Of a DNA stretch of 64,000 nucleotides, positions 42,163 through 50,750 are shown one piece after another; the stretch's first letter is position 1, and each line of letters opens with the position of its first letter. The notes under the pieces are model-generated. The model made no database searches. It was not told the DNA's origin and worked only from the letters and a program-made list of their open reading frames with translations. The stretch is from an uncultured Bacilli bacterium (GTDB lineage: Bacteria; Bacillota_I; Bacilli_A; RF39; UBA660): contig CAJUPN010000001.1 in NCBI GenBank assembly GCA_910588195.1, positions 124,001 to 188,000 of the forward strand, given 5' to 3'. Made by a program: the position numbers and the translations under genes.

Positions 42163-43290
42163 ATGGGAATTTTAAGAATGTCTAATGCTGATGAAGTAAC
42201 AATGCGATTAGTTCATTATTTTGTAACTAAAGAAAACTATCAACCAATAGTTGTAAATGGTTTAGAAAATGAAATTTGGTTAGAGAATTGTGATAAGCAT
42301 TATGAAGTTATAAGAATTAATAGTAATTACATTCATAATAATGAGCAATTAGATTTTGATCTGTTTAAGGCTAAAACTATTATTAAACAAATTAAGAAAA
42401 AAATGTTATCAATGAGATGTACTACTTTAAATATATTGTTAAATGTGGGTGATAATGTTAGCTCATTTGAATCAAAATATAAAAATATGGAAGTTGTTGC
42501 CTTAGATTCTGGTAAATCTTTAGATGAAAATGAGAAAATCACTTCGATATTTCCAGAAATTAAAGAGGATAAAATTGATTCATCAGATGATATGGATTTC
42601 TTTATTAATGTAACACAAGATATAAATGAATCAACAGAAAAGAAAAATAAATTATACGAGAAAATATTTAAGAAAAAGCCAATTATAGTTACATATGCTT
42701 TAATTGCTATAAATATATTTGTTTATATGTTGGAGATATTAGGAATAGTTAGTATATCAGATTTTGCAACTAGTGCATATGCAATTAGAAATAATCATCT
42801 TTGGGTACTTTTAACTTCAGCCTTTTTACATGCTGATATTATACATATATTTTGTAATATGTATTCTCTTTATGTATTAGGTACCCAGATAGAAACAGTT
42901 TTAGGGAAAGTTAAGTTTTTAATAGTTTATTTTATTAGTGCTATAGTTGGGGCTTTACTTAGTGGTCTATTAACTGGTGGAGCTTCTGTTGGTGCAAGTG
43001 GTGCTATATTTGGTTTACTTGGAGCTTTACTATATTTTGGATATCATTATCGTTTATATCTTGGTAATGTTATATCCAATCAAATTATTCCTGTTATATT
43101 ACTTAACTTATTTATCGGATTTATTCTCCCTGGTGTTGATAATTTTGGTCATATAGGTGGCTTAATTGGTGGAGTTTTAGCTGCTATGATTGTTGGAGTA
43201 AAAGAAAAGAGCAATAAAACAGATAGAATAAATGGAGTAGTAATTTTAACGATAATAGTTGCATTTCTTTATTATATGATAGTAAGATAA
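42163..43290 (+). CDS. Rhomboid family intramembrane serine protease with N-terminal soluble domain
   Basis: From ATG 42163 (SD AAAGGGAGAAG) the protein has 375 residues. Residues 1-165 are a soluble alpha/beta domain. The rhomboid core follows with about six to seven membrane helices: WVLLTSAFLHADIIHIFCNM, the Ser motif GASGAIFG with S279, and the His in NFGHIGGLIGG (H330), the catalytic dyad. The plan resembles the GluP/YqgP branch of Bacillus, which cuts membrane proteins. A palindromic terminator overlaps the stop. Confidence 0.9.
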   Translation: MGILRMSNADEVTMRLVHYFVTKENYQPIVVNGLENEIWLENCDKHYEVIRINSNYIHNNEQLDFDLFKAKTIIKQIKKKMLSMRCTTLNILLNVGDNVSSFESKYKNMEVVALDSGKSLDENEKITSIFPEIKEDKIDSSDDMDFFINVTQDINESTEKKNKLYEKIFKKKPIIVTYALIAINIFVYMLEILGIVSISDFATSAYAIRNNHLWVLLTSAFLHADIIHIFCNMYSLYVLGTQIETVLGKVKFLIVYFISAIVGALLSGLLTGGASVGASGAIFGLLGALLYFGYHYRLYLGNVISNQIIPVILLNLFIGFILPGVDNFGHIGGLIGGVLAAMIVGVKEKSNKTDRINGVVILTIIVAFLYYMIVR

Positions 43291-43313
43291 TCGAATTCGA
43301 TTATCTTTTTTTT
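43285..43313 (+). terminator. Intrinsic terminator
   Basis: A perfect palindrome AAGATAATCGA/TTCGATTATCTT lies over the rhomboid stop codon, followed by eight T. Confidence 0.8.
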
Positions 43314-43365
43314 GCTAATGAATTATTTTCTTGATATAATACCTTGAAAAAAAGGGGGCTTTCTT

Positions 43366-44223
43366 ATGGATTTTATTACTAATAAAGTCAATCAAGATTT
43401 ATCTTTACTATATCGTGATAATACTCGTGGAATTAAGTGTTCTTCACTTGAGTCTTACAAAGGAACTATATATGAACTTTCTAAGATTTTAAATGTTGAT
43501 GTTGAAACCTTATTGTATAAAAATCATTGGTATTTGTATCAAGATGAATTTTATTATTTAAAAAAACGTGCTTGTATATCGTATATTTTAAATGAGTTAT
43601 TAGGAGAATATATTTCACGATATATGAGTTTACCAACAGTTACTTATGACCTTGCATTAGATGATGATAAAATTGTTGGTTTATTAAGTAAAAATTTTTT
43701 AAGAAGTGATGGGAATTATAAACAAGCATCAGAAATCAACTTTTTAAATATGTTAAAACTTAATTTTACATTATCAAATTTATCTTTTAATAAGGAATTG
43801 CATGAGATTTTAATGCGAATTATTGCTAAAGATTATTTTGTGTGTATGAGAGATAGAGGAGTAAACACTTTATGTGAAGAAAGTTTCTTTGATGTGTCTA
43901 TTGCTCCCTTATATGATTATGAAAAGTCATTTAGTATAAGCTCTTTTCTTGATTATTATTACAATCCATTATTTAGTAGTTATAGTGATGGTGTAAGAGG
44001 TATGCGAAAAATAGATATGAGATTTATAAGAAGATTATTTAAAAATGATCCATATTTTCGTGAGCAATTAGAAAAAATGTTGGATTTTGATATGCTTAGA
44101 GCTCTTGATAATATTAGAGATGATAAAAAGATAAATTTGCCAGAAGAAGTGGTGCAATATTATCTTTACTTTAATAATTTACGAAAAGAAACGATGATTA
44201 AATCATTAAAAAAAGTTGGGTAA
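43366..44223 (+). CDS. HipA-like kinase-fold protein, degenerate
   Basis: The 285-residue protein has the order of HipA-type kinases: a helix with ISYILNELLGEYISRY, a strand pair with KIVGLLSKNF, then DYFVCMRDRGVNTLC in the place of the catalytic D-x-x-x-x-N loop (usual form D-R-H-x-x-N) and SIAPLYDYEKSF in the place of the metal-binding L-A-P-x-Y-D. The His is replaced by Gly, but the Asp and Asn positions remain, so activity is possible. No HipB antitoxin is adjacent. Promoter TTGCTA-17-TATAAT and SD GGGGG are present. It is convergent with lexA. Confidence 0.6.
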   Translation: MDFITNKVNQDLSLLYRDNTRGIKCSSLESYKGTIYELSKILNVDVETLLYKNHWYLYQDEFYYLKKRACISYILNELLGEYISRYMSLPTVTYDLALDDDKIVGLLSKNFLRSDGNYKQASEINFLNMLKLNFTLSNLSFNKELHEILMRIIAKDYFVCMRDRGVNTLCEESFFDVSIAPLYDYEKSFSISSFLDYYYNPLFSSYSDGVRGMRKIDMRFIRRLFKNDPYFREQLEKMLDFDMLRALDNIRDDKKINLPEEVVQYYLYFNNLRKETMIKSLKKVG

Positions 44224-44234
44224 TACCAACTTTT
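44211..44234. terminator. Bidirectional terminator between the HipA-like gene and lexA
   Basis: AAAAGTTGG, loop GTAATA, CCAACTTTT; A-run on the left serves lexA and T-run on the right the plus-strand gene. Confidence 0.8.
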
Positions 44235-44859
44235 ATAATTTGCGATAAATACCAATAGCTTTACCTAAGATAATACAGTTATTTAAAATAATTGGAGATA
44301 AAGCATCATTTTCTGGTTGTAATCTAATATGATCTTTTTCTTTGTAAAAAGTTTTTAGTGTAACTTCGTTTTCTTCTGTCATGGCAGCTACTATATCACC
44401 ATTTTTAGCTGTACTTTGTTTTTGAATAATAACTATGTCGTTGTCGTATATACCAACATTAATCATTGAATCTCCAGAACATTTTAGAGTGAAAATTGAT
44501 TCTCTTGCAGGAATAAGACTTGCAGGTAATGTAAAAAATTCATCGGGATTTTCAATTGCTTCAATAGGGTTACCACAAGAAATTTTACCTAAAAGAGGTA
44601 CAGATACAACATCCTCTTTTTCCTTTTTTTCTTCAAATTCGTTGTCAACTAGTAGTTCTATCGTTCTGAATTTAGAATTTTGTTTTCTAATAAAACCTTT
44701 TGTTTCTAACTCTTTTAAGTGTGTGTGTGCTGTTGCAGGACTGGATAATCCCATTCCAGCACAAATTTCTCTTACAGAAGGCGGAAACCCATGGGATACC
44801 ATATATTTTTTTATGAAGGTTAAGGTTTCTTCTTGTTTTTTAGTTAAATCTTTATTCAT
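44233..44859 (-). CDS. lexA: LexA SOS repressor
   Basis: From ATG 44859 (minus strand, SD AGGAGG) the protein has 208 residues. The winged-helix N-domain has SVREICAGMGLSSPATAHTHL. The S24 peptidase domain has nucleophile S131 in CSGDSMI and general base K169. The scissile bond is C95-G96 in ISCGNPIEA rather than the usual Ala-Gly; Cys-Gly is also the cleavage pair in UmuD. The promoter is TTGACA-17-TATTAT and two operator-like sites lie upstream, so it is autoregulated. A short single-span membrane protein is divergent, as in lexA-yneA/sosA regions. Confidence 0.95.
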   Translation of the reverse strand: MNKDLTKKQEETLTFIKKYMVSHGFPPSVREICAGMGLSSPATAHTHLKELETKGFIRKQNSKFRTIELLVDNEFEEKKEKEDVVSVPLLGKISCGNPIEAIENPDEFFTLPASLIPARESIFTLKCSGDSMINVGIYDNDIVIIQKQSTAKNGDIVAAMTEENEVTLKTFYKEKDHIRLQPENDALSPIILNNCIILGKAIGIYRKL

Positions 44860-44877
44860 ACGATTCCTCCTAATATA

Positions 44878-44906
44878 ATAATAGCAAACAAGTGTACAAA
44901 TGTCAA
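44878..44906 (-). promoter_or_regulatory. lexA promoter
   Basis: Minus strand: TTGACA at 44906-44901 and TATTAT at 44883-44878, spacer 17. A LexA-like palindrome overlaps the -35. Confidence 0.85.
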
Positions 44907-44916
44907 ACAAATGTTT
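44905..44916. promoter_or_regulatory. Probable LexA operator 1
   Basis: AAACAAATGTTT, a palindrome related to the Gram-positive SOS box CGAAC-N4-GTTCG, lies over the lexA -35. Confidence 0.65.
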
Positions 44917-44931
44917 AATTTTTATTAAATA

Positions 44932-44945
44932 CGAACAAATGTATT
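44932..44945. promoter_or_regulatory. Probable LexA operator 2
   Basis: CGAACAAATGTATT keeps the canonical CGAAC half and the AAAT centre seen in operator 1. It lies between lexA and the divergent small gene, just upstream of that gene's TTGATA -35 (44954-44959). Confidence 0.65.
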
Positions 44946-45007
44946 TATTAGTGTTGATATGACACAAATAAAATGATAAATTAAGATTGTAGAAGGGAGA
45001 TGGTAGA

Positions 45008-45145
45008 ATGATTAAATTCATTGATGAGTACAAAGGGGTGATTTTATTTATATTAGTATTTGTTCTTATGCTTAATATGTATACTTCTAGAATAAAAGAA
45101 TTAAATGAACTAGAACAAACTAATATAGCTTATTATGAGGATTAA
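45008..45145 (+). CDS. 45-residue single-span membrane protein, candidate SOS division inhibitor
   Basis: The peptide has a membrane helix (GVILFILVFVLMLNMY) after a charged N-terminus and a 20-residue polar tail ending in NIAYYED. TTGATA (44954) and TAAATT (44977) form a promoter with a 17-base spacer, AGAAGGGAG is the SD, and a terminator follows. Its position divergent from lexA across shared operators equals that of yneA in Bacillus and sosA in Staphylococcus, which encode SOS-induced inhibitors of division. No LysM domain is present. Function is inferred from context. Confidence 0.7.
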   Translation: MIKFIDEYKGVILFILVFVLMLNMYTSRIKELNELEQTNIAYYED

Positions 45146-45157
45146 TCAAGTATTTAC

Positions 45158-45200
45158 CTAAGAAATCTTTACGAATTAATTTGTAGAGATTTTTATTTTG
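45158..45200 (+). terminator. Intrinsic terminator
   Basis: AAATCTTTACGAAT pairs with ATTTGTAGAGATTT (with wobbles) and is followed by TTATTTT. Confidence 0.7.
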
Positions 45201-45245
45201 AACAGCTTTATGCTATAATAAGTCGCATAAAAAAGAAGGGGTATT

Positions 45246-46124
45246 ATGCAAAAACTTAAGATTGATGATTTAGTAGAATATTACCATTATAAATCATTAA
45301 GAGATAATGATAAAAGAGCTTCTATTATATTAGAGGAGTTTCAGGCTACTATAGGCGTTCATTATGATTTTGTTTTAACTGGTGAAAAACCTATATCTTT
45401 AGAATATGAAATTATAAAACATATTTCGGAGCTTAATAGTTTAAGATATAAGTATGGAACTGAATCACTTTATTATAAAATATTGCATGAATTAATAAAG
45501 TTATATCATTATAATTTTATTATGGATATTAGAGAAGCCGTTACTAAAATTGGAAATTTAACTGATTATTCGCTTGAAGATAATTTAATTAAGAAAATAC
45601 TTTTATCTCCAGTTATAGATGATATATCTTCTAAACCAGACTCGTTTAAAATATTTAGTGAAGAATATGGAATATTCGAATTTATGCGTTTTAGTGAAAT
45701 ATTTAAGAATAATAAAGATGTTATGAAATATATAAATGAGAATGAAACTGCTGGGAGATGTCATATGAATGTTGAAGCTCTATCTAGTATTTTTCCTAAA
45801 TATTATACTATTTCGTCTTTACTTGAGTCGTATTATGAAGGTTATTATTATCACTCATATACTTATAATCAATGTGAAAACTTAGTGATTGATGCAAGTA
45901 GTAGGATAGTATGTTCTAAAGATGACTATGATAGATTAATGTGTCCTCAAGAAATAATGCGTATAAAGAATTCAAAATTAAGTAAATACTTTAAAAAAAT
46001 AGATAGATATTCAAGAAATACCTATGAAGTTAGTAATGTCTTTGGAGTTGCTTTAATGATGCAACTTAAAAAAATGAATAGAAAAGATAGAAAGATACTT
46101 GCTAGAGAAATTAATAATTCTTAA
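45246..46124 (+). CDS. Uncharacterised papain-fold-like protein
   Basis: The 292-residue protein is mostly helical to residue 165. A possible cysteine-peptidase triad follows: C172 in AGRCHMNVEAL, H203 in GYYYHSYTYN and D216 in LVIDASS. The sequence between is the length expected for a compact transglutaminase-like or papain-like core. The C-terminus is basic. No signal peptide. Promoter TATAAT near 45214 and SD AGAAGGGG are present, and miaB has its own start region. The fold is inferred from the residue order only; the substrate is unknown. Confidence 0.55.
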   Translation: MQKLKIDDLVEYYHYKSLRDNDKRASIILEEFQATIGVHYDFVLTGEKPISLEYEIIKHISELNSLRYKYGTESLYYKILHELIKLYHYNFIMDIREAVTKIGNLTDYSLEDNLIKKILLSPVIDDISSKPDSFKIFSEEYGIFEFMRFSEIFKNNKDVMKYINENETAGRCHMNVEALSSIFPKYYTISSLLESYYEGYYYHSYTYNQCENLVIDASSRIVCSKDDYDRLMCPQEIMRIKNSKLSKYFKKIDRYSRNTYEVSNVFGVALMMQLKKMNRKDRKILAREINNS

Positions 46125-46179
46125 CTATACTTTTTATATCTTACGTGTTATAATCAGTTTGTTTTAAGGAAGTGAAATT

Positions 46180-47586
46180 ATGAATTTACCAGATATGAAA
46201 CAAGCTAAATCAAGAAATAAAGAAAGTGTTGAATTTATCTATACTAATCCAGTTAAAACTGATAAATTTAGTGGAAAAAAGTATTTTATTAAAACTTATG
46301 GATGTCAGATGAATGTTCATGATTCCGAGGAGATAAGTGGTTTACTTGAGAATTTAGGGTTTAATGAGGTTAATACAGAGTTAGATGCTGATATTATTAT
46401 TTTAAATACTTGTGCAATTAGAGAAAATGCTCATGATAAAGTATTTGGATTTTTAGGAAGATGTAAACATTTAAAAAAAGAAAAGAAGGATGTTAAGATT
46501 ATACTTTGTGGTTGTATGGCACAAGAGAGAAGTGTTGTAGATGAGATACTTGAAAAACATAAATATATAGATTTAGTATTTGGTACACATAATATTCATG
46601 AACTTCCTAATTATTTAATGAACTTGGGCGAAGGATTAAATGTTGAAGTTAAAAGCAATGAAGGTAATGTCTTTGAAGTTGGAGAGTCTTTTAAAAGGGA
46701 TTCTAAATATACTGCTTGGGTTAACATTATGTATGGCTGCGATAAATTTTGTACTTACTGTATAGTTCCTTTTACGAGAGGAAAAGAAAGAAGTAGAAAG
46801 AGTCGTGATATTCTAAGGGAAGTTGAGTGTTTAAAAGAAAAAGGCTATAAAGAGATAACTTTACTTGGACAAAATGTTAATGCTTATGGAAATGATTTAG
46901 TAGATGATTTAAATTTTGCCGAGCTTTTAGAAAGTGTAGCTAAAACAGGAATAGAGAGAATTCGTTTTGTTACATCTCATCCTTGGAATTTTACAGATGA
47001 AATGATTGATATTATTGCTAAATATGAAAATATCATGCCTTATATTCATTTGCCTTTACAATCGGGATCTAATAGAATTTTAAAACTTATGGGACGAAGA
47101 TATACCAAAGAAGAGTATTTAAATCTTTATAATAAAATAAAAACACGTGTTAAAAATGCTGCTATTACAACAGATATTATTGTTGGTTTTCCTAATGAAA
47201 CAGAAGAAGATTTCTTAGATACTTTAAATGTTGTGGAAGAATGTAAGTATGATGGTGCTTTTACATTTATTTATTCTAAAAGAGAAGGAACACCAGCCTC
47301 TAAAATGGATGATAGTATTCCACTTTCAATAAAAGAAGAAAGACTTCATAGATTAAATGAGATTATTAATTCTCATTCAAATTTAAATAATCAAAAATAT
47401 TTAAATACTATTCAAAAAGTATTATTAGTTGGTAAATCAGAAAAAGATGAAAATAAGTTGTATGGTTATACTGAAACAATGAAGTTAGTTAATGTAACTT
47501 GTGATAAGTCTTTAATAGGAACAATTGCTAATGTTAAAATAACAGAAGCTAAAAGTTTTAGTTTAGATGGTGTAGTCGAAAATTAA
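46180..47586 (+). CDS. miaB: tRNA-2-methylthio-N6-dimethylallyladenosine synthase MiaB
   Basis: The 468-residue methylthiotransferase has an N-terminal UPF0004 domain with three cluster cysteines (YGCQMNVHDSE, LNTCAIRENA, LCGCMAQE), the radical SAM motif C-x3-C-x2-C in YGCDKFCTYCIVPFTRG and a C-terminal TRAM domain (about 400-465). It adds a methylthio group to i6A37 of tRNAs reading U-starting codons. It has a promoter TATAAT near 46150 and SD AAGGAAG. A terminator follows. MiaB is preferred over MtaB or RimO because of the full motif set and length. Confidence 0.95.
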   Translation: MNLPDMKQAKSRNKESVEFIYTNPVKTDKFSGKKYFIKTYGCQMNVHDSEEISGLLENLGFNEVNTELDADIIILNTCAIRENAHDKVFGFLGRCKHLKKEKKDVKIILCGCMAQERSVVDEILEKHKYIDLVFGTHNIHELPNYLMNLGEGLNVEVKSNEGNVFEVGESFKRDSKYTAWVNIMYGCDKFCTYCIVPFTRGKERSRKSRDILREVECLKEKGYKEITLLGQNVNAYGNDLVDDLNFAELLESVAKTGIERIRFVTSHPWNFTDEMIDIIAKYENIMPYIHLPLQSGSNRILKLMGRRYTKEEYLNLYNKIKTRVKNAAITTDIIVGFPNETEEDFLDTLNVVEECKYDGAFTFIYSKREGTPASKMDDSIPLSIKEERLHRLNEIINSHSNLNNQKYLNTIQKVLLVGKSEKDENKLYGYTETMKLVNVTCDKSLIGTIANVKITEAKSFSLDGVVEN

Positions 47587-47610
47587 GAGGAAATTTCCTC
47601 TTTTTATTTT
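47585..47610 (+). terminator. Intrinsic terminator of miaB
   Basis: AAGAGGAAA/TTTCCTCTT inverted repeat, then T-rich tail. Confidence 0.75.
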
Positions 47611-47661
47611 AATTTATGTAAATATTTGATATAATTGTTTTAAGAATTGAGAGGGATTACT

Positions 47662-48657
47662 ATGGATAATCATGAACTACAGAATACTAGTCAAGAAGTG
47701 CAAAATAGTAATGTGACAGATCAAACTAGTTATGTTGATCCAAGAACTATAGAAGCAGAGATTATAGGAGAATTGCGTAAGGATAAGATTGGGAGACCAA
47801 TACTTGTTGTGCAAATGTTTATTATATTTGGTATTGTTTTAATATCATTACCAATATTTACAAGTTTATTAAATAATCCATCAAGTTTTTTGTATAAAAT
47901 GTTTAATAGTAATGGAATTTCTGATGCTCCAGTTACTCCAAGTGATGATAAAAGAGAAGAGTTTTTGAACGGAGGAGTAGAGCAACAATTAGCTAGTTCG
48001 ACAAATATGAAATTTGAAAATATAGTTATGCGAAACTTTACTTTAAATGGAAATTATTTAAACTGTGAAATGTATTCTTATAATGGAGTATTAAATCTTG
48101 ATAAGGAAAATTATTTTTTAGAAATATACTCATCAGGTTCTAAAAATAAGATAGCCTCAGTAAAATTAGTTGGTTCTTTTGATAATCAAGTTCAAAAAGT
48201 ATCTTTAACCGCTAATCAACTTTCTTTTAATGGTAACTATTCTTATGTTGGAAAAATTGTTGAGATGAAGGATGCTGATTATCCAAGTTATACAGTTCCA
48301 AGTGATGAATCAGGAGTAGGTTCAATGATTTGTTCAATGGATGGAAGAAGTATAGAATATACTTTTAAAAATAATTATTTAATTAGTATAAAAGATAATG
48401 TAAAAGTTGTATTAAGTGAGCAAAAAGACAGTCAAGCTTACTTAAATTTGAAAAAAAGTTATGAAGATAAGGCTAATAATTTGGGTGTAAATGCGGAGGT
48501 AGAAGAAGTCGCTGATGGTTTTTCCTTTACTTCTGTATTAGATTTGGAAAATTATAAAGTTCCATCTTCTGTTGTTGATTATAATTATTATTTACTTGAT
48601 ACAGAAGCTAAAGTTATTAATTATACTTTAAATGGTAAGGGATTTGATTGTAAATGA
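47662..48657 (+). CDS. Single-span membrane protein upstream of scpA
   Basis: From ATG 47662 (SD GAGAGGG) the protein has 331 residues. Residues 1-50 are cytoplasmic and acidic, a membrane helix lies at about 53-75 (FIIFGIVLISLPIFTSLL), and the rest is an extracellular domain with Ser- and Asn-rich beta strands (VMRNFTLNGNYLNCEMYSYN). I do not recognise the family. The stop overlaps the scpA start (ATGA), so it is made with the condensin proteins; it may link nucleoid and envelope, but only the gene order supports that. Confidence 0.65.
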   Translation: MDNHELQNTSQEVQNSNVTDQTSYVDPRTIEAEIIGELRKDKIGRPILVVQMFIIFGIVLISLPIFTSLLNNPSSFLYKMFNSNGISDAPVTPSDDKREEFLNGGVEQQLASSTNMKFENIVMRNFTLNGNYLNCEMYSYNGVLNLDKENYFLEIYSSGSKNKIASVKLVGSFDNQVQKVSLTANQLSFNGNYSYVGKIVEMKDADYPSYTVPSDESGVGSMICSMDGRSIEYTFKNNYLISIKDNVKVVLSEQKDSQAYLNLKKSYEDKANNLGVNAEVEEVADGFSFTSVLDLENYKVPSSVVDYNYYLLDTEAKVINYTLNGKGFDCK

Positions 48658-49385
48658 CATACAATTTCTGTATTAACGATTTTGAAGGTCCTTTGGACCT
48701 TTTGTTGCATTTAATTAGAAGTAGTAAAATGGATATTTATGATATAAATATTGAAAGTATTACGAAGCAATATTTAAGTTTTATTGAGGATGCTAAAGAT
48801 TTAAGTGTAGATGATGCTAGTGAATATCTTGTTATGGCAGCAGAATTAATTCATTTAAAAAGTAAGATATTACTTAATAAGAAAAGTGATGTTGAAGAAG
48901 ATGATGAAGGTTATGAACTTAATTCAGAAGAAGATTTAAGAAATAAGCTTTTAGAGTATGAAAAAGTTAAAGAATTAACATCAACATTTCACGAACTTGA
49001 AGATAAAAGAAGTAATTTTTTTACAAAATTGCCAAGTGATTTGAAAGAATATAAGACAGAAGATACATCACTTGATCCAGAAATTGATTTAGATGACTTA
49101 ATAAATGCCTTTGAACTTTTTTTAGAAAGACAGAAATTAAATAAGCCATTAAATACTAAGATTACAAAAAAAGAATTAAGTGTTACAGATCGAACTAGAC
49201 AAATAAGACATATTTTGAAAGAAAAAGGTCGAGTTGAATTTACAAGTTTATTTGAAGAGTTAACTAAACCTTATGTTATTGTGACCTTTTTATCAGTTTT
49301 AGAAATGTCTAAAAATAATGAACTTATGATTACTCAAGATAAAACTTTTGGAAGTATTACATTAGAAATGAAGGGAAGCAAATGA
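48654..49385 (+). CDS. scpA: Segregation and condensation protein A
   Basis: The 243-residue protein is the kleisin of the bacterial condensin. It starts FCINDFEGPLDLLLHLIRSSKMDIYDI, the ScpA signature, followed by AAELIHLKSKILL and an acidic linker, and ends in a winged helix. It bridges SMC heads with ScpB for chromosome segregation. It overlaps both neighbours by 4 bases (ATGA), an efficient coupled operon, with scpB next. Confidence 0.95.
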   Translation: MTYNFCINDFEGPLDLLLHLIRSSKMDIYDINIESITKQYLSFIEDAKDLSVDDASEYLVMAAELIHLKSKILLNKKSDVEEDDEGYELNSEEDLRNKLLEYEKVKELTSTFHELEDKRSNFFTKLPSDLKEYKTEDTSLDPEIDLDDLINAFELFLERQKLNKPLNTKITKKELSVTDRTRQIRHILKEKGRVEFTSLFEELTKPYVIVTFLSVLEMSKNNELMITQDKTFGSITLEMKGSK

Positions 49386-49954
49386 AAAATTTAGGTGTAC
49401 TAGAAGGTATTTTGTTTGTTGTTGGAGATGAAGGAATAGACTTAAAAAGTTTATGTGACATTATGAATATAAGTGATGTTGAAGTAAAAGAATTATTATC
49501 TCAATTAAAAAAGAATTATGAGGCAGATGATAGGGGGCTTCGTATTTCTTATTTAGGAGATGCATTTAAGTTGACAACTAAAATGGAACATAAGGAATAT
49601 TATGAAAAATTAGTTGTAACCCCAGGGACAAATAAGCTTAGTCAAGCAGCTTTAGAAACTTTAGCTATTATTGCCTATAATCAACCTATTACGACATCAG
49701 AAGTAAGTGATGTAAGAGGTGTGCAAAGTGGGCAGCTGATAAGAAAGTTAGTGGCTAAAGGTCTTCTTAAAGAAGTTGGCAAATCTGATTTAGCAGGTAG
49801 ACCAAATTTATATGCAACAACAAGTGAATTTTTAGATTATTTTGGTTTAGCTACATTAGAAGATTTACCTACTATTGATATAAATAATAATGATGGAGAA
49901 GCAAGTGAAACTGATTTATTCGCTTCGATTTATAAAGATGAAGAAAACATTTGA
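49382..49954 (+). CDS. scpB: Segregation and condensation protein B
   Basis: The 190-residue protein has two winged helices. The signature SQAALETLAIIAYNQPITTSEVSDVRGVQS, followed by LIRKLVAKGLLKEVGKSDLAGRPNLYATT, is diagnostic for ScpB. It dimerises and binds ScpA in the SMC complex. The start overlaps scpA by 4 bases and its 3' end overlaps the pentapeptide gene by 17 bases. Confidence 0.95.
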   Translation: MKNLGVLEGILFVVGDEGIDLKSLCDIMNISDVEVKELLSQLKKNYEADDRGLRISYLGDAFKLTTKMEHKEYYEKLVVTPGTNKLSQAALETLAIIAYNQPITTSEVSDVRGVQSGQLIRKLVAKGLLKEVGKSDLAGRPNLYATTSEFLDYFGLATLEDLPTIDINNNDGEASETDLFASIYKDEENI

Positions 49955-50561
49955 TAGATTTAAGGAAGTAACAACTTTATATGAGGAAAAAGCTTTAGGT
50001 GAAGATGATATTGTAATTTATAAAAGATTCAATGATGTTACATTTTCAGATGAAATAAAATTTTTTAGTTTTGATAATGTAGAATTTATTAATTGCAAAT
50101 TTGAAGGAAATATAAAAAATTCAGTTTTTCATAATGTGAAGTTTGAGAAGTGTGAAATGTCTAATATAACATTAGAAAAGTGTGGTATTCAAAAATGCTT
50201 TTTTGATGGTTGTCATATGATTGGAATAAGTTTTTTAGATTCTAATATTAAAAATTCTGATTTTGTGAATTCTAATATGATGATGTGTAATATTAGTGGG
50301 GTAACACTAAAGTTAGATATATTTGAAAATGTTAAGATGACAAGTGCTACTATAACTAATTTATCTTTTGATGATTTGATTTTAAATGAAGTTGATTTAT
50401 CGGAAAGCGAATTTTATAAAACATCTCTTTCTGGTTTAGATTTAACTAATTCTACTATTAATGGGATAGTGTTAGAATCAATGGATTTGTTAAGAGGGGT
50501 AATTGTTAATGAATTACAAGCTCTTGATTTTATAAATTTACTTGGTATAATAATAAAGTAA
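49938..50561 (+). CDS. Pentapeptide-repeat-like protein
   Basis: From ATG 49938 the protein has 207 residues. From about residue 40 it shows the quasi-repeat pattern of right-handed quadrilateral beta-helices: FINCKFEGNIKNSVFHNVKF, then SFLDSNIKNSDFVNSNMMMC and LSGLDLTNSTINGIVL, with a hydrophobic residue about every fifth position. Pentapeptide proteins include gyrase-protecting Qnr types and many of unknown role. No strong SD: the start lies 17 bases inside scpB, so re-initiation is probable. Its place in the scp operon hints at a chromosome-linked role (inference). Confidence 0.7.
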   Translation: MKKTFDRFKEVTTLYEEKALGEDDIVIYKRFNDVTFSDEIKFFSFDNVEFINCKFEGNIKNSVFHNVKFEKCEMSNITLEKCGIQKCFFDGCHMIGISFLDSNIKNSDFVNSNMMMCNISGVTLKLDIFENVKMTSATITNLSFDDLILNEVDLSESEFYKTSLSGLDLTNSTINGIVLESMDLLRGVIVNELQALDFINLLGIIIK

Positions 50562-50601
50562 TTATAAAAATTTAATTATTGTGATATAATTAAATTGTCT
50601 C

Positions 50602-50688
50602 GCCCGTATGGTGAAATTGGTAGACGCGTTGGACTCAAAATCCAATGATAGAAATATCGTGCCAGTTCAAGTCTGGCTACGGGCACCA
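50602..50688 (+). tRNA. tRNA-Leu (anticodon CAA)
   Basis: A 7-bp acceptor stem GCCCGTA/TACGGGC encloses a D arm, an anticodon stem TTGGA/TCCAA with loop CTCAAAA (anticodon CAA), a long variable arm and a T arm GCCAG-TTCAAGT-CTGGC. CCA is encoded. The class II variable arm confirms Leu. A TATAAT lies at 50585-50590. Confidence 0.95.
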
Positions 50689-50701
50689 AAATGATAGGAA
50701 A

Positions 50702-50750
50702 CTCGAAATTTTCGAGCATTAAGTAAAACGACTTTTAGTCGTTTTTTTTC
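50702..50750 (+). terminator. Terminator after tRNA-Leu
   Basis: A CTCGAAATTTTCGAG hairpin is followed by AAACGACT/AGTCGTTT and eight T. Confidence 0.8.

Noticed and set aside
44860..45033. 58 extra N-terminal residues for LexA
   Set aside because: The extension crosses the lexA promoter and operators; ATG 44859 with AGGAGG and the conserved N-terminus fits LexA.
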